Part shown: piece after piece, positions 59,660-64,000 of the stretch
Position numbering within the stretch: the stretch's first letter is position 1
Layout: each line of letters opens with the position of its first letter
NCBI GenBank assembly: GCA_902618945.1
Contig: CACNCK010000001.1
Coordinates: 62,001-126,000 of the forward strand
Source of the DNA: an uncultured SAR86 cluster bacterium
Lineage (GTDB): Bacteria; Pseudomonadota; Gammaproteobacteria; Magnimaribacterales; Magnimaribacteraceae
Direction: 5' to 3'
DNA: 64,000 nt
The notes under the pieces: generated by a model
Seen by the model: only the letters and a program-made list of their open reading frames with translations
Told to the model about the DNA's origin: nothing
Database searches by the model: none
Translations under genes and position numbers: made by a program

Positions 59660-60448
59660 ATGAAGGATAAGGAATCTATAGAGAATATTTGGAATACGAT
59701 TCAAGATGAGACTCAAAAGAGAGTTAAAGCAGAACCTGTACTAGCAAGTTTTTTTCATACGACCATATTGGAGCACAGCTCCTTTTCTGCAGCGATTGCA
59801 GATCTAATTGCAAATGATCTTGGTAGCAGTTCGGTCCAACCAATGATGCTTAGAAGTGTCATTAAAGATGCAATTAATTCAAGTGAAGAAATTCTTGAGG
59901 GAACTATGACGGATCTTATTGCAGCAAAGGAAAAGGATCCCTCCTGCAAATATCTATCTGAGCCTCTGCTATTTTTTAAAGGATTTAAGTCCTTACAATC
60001 CCATAGAGTAGCTAGCTGGTTATGGGAAAATTCACGACATACTCTAGCTCATTATTTTCAGAGTAGAACGTCTGAAGTCTATGGAGTAGACATACATCCG
60101 GCAGCAAAATTAGGTAAGGGAATAATGATTGATCATGGTACTGGAGTTGTTATAGGAGAAACCTCTGTTATTAAGGATAATGTATCAATTTTCCAAGGGG
60201 TAACTTTAGGAGGAACTGGCAAAGAAACAGGAGATAGACATCCCAAGGTAATGGAGGGTGTTCTTTTGAGCGCTTCTTCTACAGTGCTTGGAAATGTAGA
60301 GATTGGGCGTAATGCTAAAATAGCTGCTGGGAGTGTTGTCCTAGAGGATGTGAAGGAGGGCACAACAGTTGCAGGTGTTCCGGCAAAAGAGGTAAGTCAA
60401 GCGGTAGATAATGTACCTGCTGATGACATCGATCATTTAATTGAATAG
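59660..60448 (+). CDS. cysE: Serine O-acetyltransferase
   Basis: A 262-residue acetyltransferase with an N-terminal helical domain and a C-terminal left-handed beta-helix of hexapeptide repeats. DIHPAAKLGKGIMIDHGTG contains the catalytic Asp/His region, and GVTLGGTGKETGDRHPKV the cofactor loop. Makes O-acetylserine for cysteine synthesis. Divergent from the CobS-like gene with 80 bases between. Confidence 0.94.
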   Translation: MKDKESIENIWNTIQDETQKRVKAEPVLASFFHTTILEHSSFSAAIADLIANDLGSSSVQPMMLRSVIKDAINSSEEILEGTMTDLIAAKEKDPSCKYLSEPLLFFKGFKSLQSHRVASWLWENSRHTLAHYFQSRTSEVYGVDIHPAAKLGKGIMIDHGTGVVIGETSVIKDNVSIFQGVTLGGTGKETGDRHPKVMEGVLLSASSTVLGNVEIGRNAKIAAGSVVLEDVKEGTTVAGVPAKEVSQAVDNVPADDIDHLIE

Positions 60449-60457
60449 GAAGCATGT

Positions 60458-61339
60458 ATGAAATATGAAACTATAAAATATGAAGTAGAAAGCAACATTT
60501 TAACTCTCACCTTAAACCGTCCTGAAAAACTAAATGCTTTTACAGGCCAAATGATGGATGAATTAATATCTGCATTTGATGAAGCGGGGAGAGATGACGA
60601 TGTAAGAGTGATAATTGTTACAGGTGAAGGTAGAGGATTTTGTGCAGGAGCTGATCTATCTTCTGGATCTAATACTTTTAACAGAGATGTTAGAAATAAT
60701 AAGGGTGATGAGACCAATCACAAAAAAGATCCAGAGTGGATGAGGGACGGAGGTGGAAGGACTACTTTATCAATATTTGACTGTCCAAAACCTATTATAG
60801 CCGCAATTAATGGTCCCGCTGTTGGAGTAGGTGTGACCATGACTTTACCAATGGATATAAGGCTTGCCAGTGAGGATGCTAAGTTTGGATTTGTTTTTGC
60901 TAGAAGAGGTTTAGTACCTGAGGCTGCTTCAAGTTGGTTTCTGCCACGATTAGTAGGCATAAGCAAAGCATTAGAATGGACATACTCTGGTAAGGTTTTT
61001 AGTGCTTTAGAGGCTAAACAAGGAGGCTTAATCCGTTCCATTCATAGTCCTGATGAACTTCTTGAAGAAGCGAGGTCGATAGCAAATGAAATTATTCAAA
61101 ACACTTCATCGATATCAGTTTCTCTAACAAGACAGATGTTATGGAAGATGTTAGGAGCAGACCATCCTATGGAGGCTCACAAAGTTGATTCAAGGTTCAT
61201 ATATGAATTAGGTAGAGGAGATGATGCTAAAGAAGGTGTTAACTCTTTTCTTGAAAAGAGATCACCTAACTTCCCCAACAAAGTTTCTAAAGATATGCCA
61301 GAACATTACCCTTGGTGGGAAGAAAAGAAATTTACTTAG
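60458..61339 (+). CDS. Enoyl-CoA hydratase/isomerase family protein
   Basis: A 293-residue crotonase. NRPEKLNAF, GFCAGADLSSG and AINGPAVGVGVTMTLPMDIRLASE form the CoA-binding and oxyanion region. It is longer than a simple hydratase because of an insertion after ADLSSG. Substrate unknown; the following thioesterase suggests acyl-CoA processing. One base separates it from tesB. A GGAAG ribosome site precedes the ATG. Confidence 0.88.
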   Translation: MKYETIKYEVESNILTLTLNRPEKLNAFTGQMMDELISAFDEAGRDDDVRVIIVTGEGRGFCAGADLSSGSNTFNRDVRNNKGDETNHKKDPEWMRDGGGRTTLSIFDCPKPIIAAINGPAVGVGVTMTLPMDIRLASEDAKFGFVFARRGLVPEAASSWFLPRLVGISKALEWTYSGKVFSALEAKQGGLIRSIHSPDELLEEARSIANEIIQNTSSISVSLTRQMLWKMLGADHPMEAHKVDSRFIYELGRGDDAKEGVNSFLEKRSPNFPNKVSKDMPEHYPWWEEKKFT

Positions 61340-61340
61340 T

Positions 61341-62210
61341 ATGCAAAAAAAAGCCCTAAAAAAATTAATAAAGTTATTAGATCTTGAGACCTTAGAAGAG
61401 AACCTTTTTAGGGGCCAAAGTGAGAACATAGGTGGCCCCAGAGTTTTTGGTGGCCAAGTAATCGGACAAGCACTGACGGCCGCAGCCAGAACAGTACCTG
61501 AGAAGAGATATACTCACTCTTTGCATGCTTATTTTCTTCGTCCGGGTGATATGGAGTATCCAATTATCTATGATGTGGAAAGAACACGTGATGGAGGAAG
61601 TTTTACTACACGACGTGTAGTAGCTATCCAGAAAGGTGAGCCTATATTTGATATGGCATTGTCTTTTCATAAAAAAGAGAAGGGTCCATCTCATCAAATA
61701 AACATGGAAGATATTCCCGGTCCAAATGAATGTGTCAGTGAATTAGAGATCAAAAAGAAAATGATAGATAAGGTACCAGCTAAGTATAGAGATTTCTTTC
61801 TTAGGGAAAAGCCAATTGAAATGAGACATTTGCCGGGTGAAAGCATGTTTGATGAACCAAAAAATAAACTTCCCTATAAGCATGTGTGGATGAAAGCAGT
61901 TGGAAAACTTCCAGATGATGCTTTGCAACACCAAGCTATATTGGCATATGCATCTGACATGGGACTTCTTAGCACTTCGATGAATCCACATAAACTTAGC
62001 TTTGCTAAGGGTAATGTAATGAGCGCAAGCTTAGATCATGCTATGTGGTTTCACCGACCTTTTAGAGCTGATGAATGGATGTTGTATTCTACTGACAGCC
62101 CGAGCGCAAGCAATGCAAGAGGTTTCAATAGAGGAAGTGTTTATACTGAAAAAGGCATATTGGTTGCTTCAGCGGTTCAAGAAGGTCTAATGCGAGTTGT
62201 AAAGAAGTAG
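61341..62210 (+). CDS. tesB: Acyl-CoA thioesterase II
   Basis: A 289-residue double-hotdog thioesterase from ATG 61341; an open frame extends upstream into the crotonase gene but is not the real N-terminus. LDLETLEENLFRG, RVFGGQVIGQAL and HSLHAYFLRPGD are typical, as is the catalytic Asp in SLDHAMWFH, with later Thr/Gln residues. Releases free fatty acids from medium and long acyl-CoAs. Confidence 0.93.
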   Translation: MQKKALKKLIKLLDLETLEENLFRGQSENIGGPRVFGGQVIGQALTAAARTVPEKRYTHSLHAYFLRPGDMEYPIIYDVERTRDGGSFTTRRVVAIQKGEPIFDMALSFHKKEKGPSHQINMEDIPGPNECVSELEIKKKMIDKVPAKYRDFFLREKPIEMRHLPGESMFDEPKNKLPYKHVWMKAVGKLPDDALQHQAILAYASDMGLLSTSMNPHKLSFAKGNVMSASLDHAMWFHRPFRADEWMLYSTDSPSASNARGFNRGSVYTEKGILVASAVQEGLMRVVKK

Positions 62211-62233
62211 TATTCCTCCGAAAGAGCAGACTT

Positions 62234-63685
62234 TTATTTAAGCGTTGTAGACCCCATTAAATATCGATCAATTTCTCGAGCTGCGGCCCTGCCTTCATTT
62301 ATTGCCCAGACCACCAGAGATTGTCCTCTCCTACAGTCGCCGGCAGCAAATACTTTTGGATTGGATGTTTGGTGAACATTGTGTTCAGCTTTGTAATTAG
62401 ATCTTTCATCTAACTGGATATCTAAATTGTGTACCGAATATTCCTCTGGACCTAGGAACCCCATAGCAAGCAGAATCAGATCCGCTTCCCACTCCTTTTC
62501 AGTACCGGGGATTTCTTGAAAATTTTTATCAACTTCAACAGTCTTGATTCCTCTTAGTGTTCCATCTTTATTTCTTAAGAATTCTTTCCCTGATATTGAA
62601 TAGACTCTGGGATCATGACCATATATCTCTTTAGATTCTTCATGACCGTAATCAACCTTATATATTCTTGGGAACAAAGGCCAAGGATTATTATCTGCTC
62701 GTTCTTTCGGAGGTTCAGGCATGATTTCAAAATTTATTAAAGATTTACATCCATGTCTCAAAGAAGTCCCTATACAGTCCGTACCTGTGTCTCCACCGCC
62801 TATTACAATGACATTTTTATCTTTTGCAGATATGAAATTCCCATCATCATGATCGGAGTCTAATAAACTCTTAGTATTCTTTCGCAAGAAATCCATTGCA
62901 AAGTGAACTCCGATACCTTCTCTTTCTGGAATGGGCAAGTCTCTTGGATTAGTAGCTCCAGTTGCCATTAAGACGATGTCATTTGACTCATCTAGCTCTT
63001 TAACATTGATAGAGTTTTCTCCTTTTCCTCCCACGTCTGCATTTGTAAAGAACTCTATGCCTTCCATTTCCATTATTTCTAGTCTTTGATCGATTATAGA
63101 TTTATCTAGCTTCATATTGGGAATGCCATACATCATGAGACCACCTATACGATCTGCTCTTTCGTAAACTTTTACGTTGTGACCAACGCTATTAAGTTGT
63201 TGAGCCGCAGATAACCCTGCGGGGCCTGAACCAACTATAGCAACCGACTTTCCAGTTCTATTTTGGGGAATTTGTGGTTTTAGCCAACCGTTTTGAAAGC
63301 CCTTATCTGCTATAGCAAATTCTAAATTCTTAATTGCTACAGGACTTTCTGTTATACCTAGAACACATGCCCCTTCGCAAACTGCTGGACAAACTCTTCC
63401 AGTAACTTCGGGGAAGTTATTTGTTAACATTAATTTATCAAACGCTTCTTCCCATTTATTTTGATAGACGAGGTCATTCCACTCTGGAATGAGGTTATAA
63501 ACAGGACACCCTTCACCGGATTGGCAAAATGGAACTCCACAATCCATGCATCGAGCACCTTGAACGGCAAGTTTTTTATCATCGTGATCGGTGTAGATTT
63601 CTTTAAAATCTAAGACCCTTTCTTTTGCTGGACGGTAAGGCTCTACTGCCCTTGAGAATTCTTTAAATCCAGTAGTTTTACCCAT
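62234..63685 (-). CDS. gltD: Glutamate synthase (NADPH) small subunit
   Basis: A 483-residue flavoprotein. The N-terminal cysteine clusters [10 protein letters not shown] and [12 protein letters not shown] bind Fe-S centres; [14 protein letters not shown] binds FAD and [15 protein letters not shown] binds NADPH. It passes electrons to the large subunit in ammonia assimilation. Its start overlaps the gltB stop by 8 bases. Confidence 0.96.
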   Translation of the reverse strand: MGKTTGFKEFSRAVEPYRPAKERVLDFKEIYTDHDDKKLAVQGARCMDCGVPFCQSGEGCPVYNLIPEWNDLVYQNKWEEAFDKLMLTNNFPEVTGRVCPAVCEGACVLGITESPVAIKNLEFAIADKGFQNGWLKPQIPQNRTGKSVAIVGSGPAGLSAAQQLNSVGHNVKVYERADRIGGLMMYGIPNMKLDKSIIDQRLEIMEMEGIEFFTNADVGGKGENSINVKELDESNDIVLMATGATNPRDLPIPEREGIGVHFAMDFLRKNTKSLLDSDHDDGNFISAKDKNVIVIGGGDTGTDCIGTSLRHGCKSLINFEIMPEPPKERADNNPWPLFPRIYKVDYGHEESKEIYGHDPRVYSISGKEFLRNKDGTLRGIKTVEVDKNFQEIPGTEKEWEADLILLAMGFLGPEEYSVHNLDIQLDERSNYKAEHNVHQTSNPKVFAAGDCRRGQSLVVWAINEGRAAAREIDRYLMGSTTLK

Positions 63686-64000
63686 TGCTTTGTTGTTTTG
63701 TTTTCATTTCATTCAGAACACGTTTGTAATCCGTTGGCATAACTTTTACGAATTTTTTAGAGGCATTTTCCCAATTTTTAAGGATATTCTCCGCAACAGT
63801 CGATCCGGTATATTTAATATGTTTTAGAATTAAATCTTTGAGGTCAGATAAGTCTTCTTCCAATAGAGGCTCTAACTCAAAAGTTTCGTTATTACATTTT
63901 TTCTCAAAGTCACCTTCATTATCAAAAATGTAAGCTATTCCTCCACTCATTCCGGCGCCAAAATTCCTTCCTGTTGGACCTAAAATAACAGCTTTACCTC
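63678..64000 (-). CDS. gltB: Glutamate synthase large subunit, C-terminal end (partial)
   Basis: The frame enters from the right window edge and is open throughout, reading AVILGPTGRNFGAGMSGG and then AYIFDNEGDFEKKCN, which belong to the C-terminal GXGXG-type beta-helix domain of the glutamate synthase large subunit. About 107 codons are visible, ending TAA 63680-63678. The internal ATG at 63950 is not a start. Overlap with gltD supports co-translation of the two subunits. Confidence 0.9.
   Translation of the reverse strand, partial: GKAVILGPTGRNFGAGMSGGIAYIFDNEGDFEKKCNNETFELEPLLEEDLSDLKDLILKHIKYTGSTVAENILKNWENASKKFVKVMPTDYKRVLNEMKTKQQSNG

Noticed and set aside
60433..61041. Minus-strand frames opposite the enoyl-CoA hydratase
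   Set aside because: Antisense shadows in an obvious crotonase gene, with no start signals or family features.
61221..61340. N-terminal extension of tesB
   Set aside because: It lies in a different frame of the upstream crotonase gene and precedes the normal TesB N-terminus; the ATG at 61341 fits the family.

Overview
The window is a dense, AT-rich bacterial segment. It shows many stop/start overlaps, gaps of a few bases, no insertion sequences and no phage genes. The rRNA operon, a conserved tyrS-side gene block (argC, erpA, anmK, M23 peptidase, tyrS, rrn) and the pcnB/dksA pair indicate a Gammaproteobacterium. Low GC, compactness, a tRNA-free 16S-23S spacer and a metabolism of CoA-ester oxidation, SDRs and oxygenases suggest a streamlined marine lineage of the SAR86 type. 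That placement is inferred from gene content; no tree was run.

Layout. 1-3.6 kb: the 3' end of priA, an SDR, then a methyltransferase, an EF-hand esterase and a PHB-depolymerase-like esterase. 3.6-6.9 kb: an Anbu (proteasome-like) peptidase divergent from a circularly permuted ATP-grasp and an alpha-E gene. 6.9-11.1 kb: TauD-like dioxygenase, aldo/keto reductase, Gfo/Idh oxidoreductase and an L-2-hydroxyglutarate-oxidase-like flavoprotein. 11.1-17.3 kb: metallophosphoesterase, tsaE, bifunctional NAD(P)HX repair enzyme, CrtC/AttH-like protein, luciferase-like oxidoreductase, MFS carrier. 17.3-21.5 kb: RND exporter, outer-membrane-like protein and LolA-like protein. 21.5-27 kb: a complete valine degradation module from isobutyryl-CoA onward. 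27-34.4 kb: nitronate monooxygenase, DUF1330, hydrolases, Nudix and MBL enzymes, msrA, acs, deoxynucleoside kinase. 34.5-45.3 kb: pcnB, dksA with a histone-like tail, a sugar/nucleoside kinase, PBP1B, a TPR lipoprotein, argC, erpA, anmK, M23 peptidase, tyrS. 45.3-50.4 kb: the rrn operon with visible processing stems and terminator. 50.4-54.5 kb: type II pantothenate kinase, glyoxalase-like protein, lipidated subtilase. 54.5-59.6 kb: a CobS-like AAA+ ATPase, a CobT-like VWA protein and two tandem diiron proteins on one strand. 59.7-64 kb: cysE, a crotonase, tesB, gltD and the 3' end of gltB.

The most unusual items are these. (1) The 16S gene carries paired, helix-preserving substitutions at sites that are nearly invariant in bacteria, including the EUB338 probe site; the 23S gene lacks the exact GAM42a site. 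(2) CobS/CobT-like genes sit directly upstream of two diiron oxygenase-like paralogues, which suggests a metal-insertion machine with its clients. (3) The Anbu peptidase has serine where the N-terminal threonine nucleophile is expected, and its usual transglutaminase partner is absent from the cluster. (4) A lipidated subtilase with a barrel-like C-terminus resembles NalP/SphB1 surface-maturation proteases. (5) DksA carries a long Lys/Ala/Pro tail. No intergenic stretch exceeds 300 bases; the longest are the 16S-23S spacer (288 b), the Anbu/ATP-grasp spacer (212 b) and the rrn leader (204 b).
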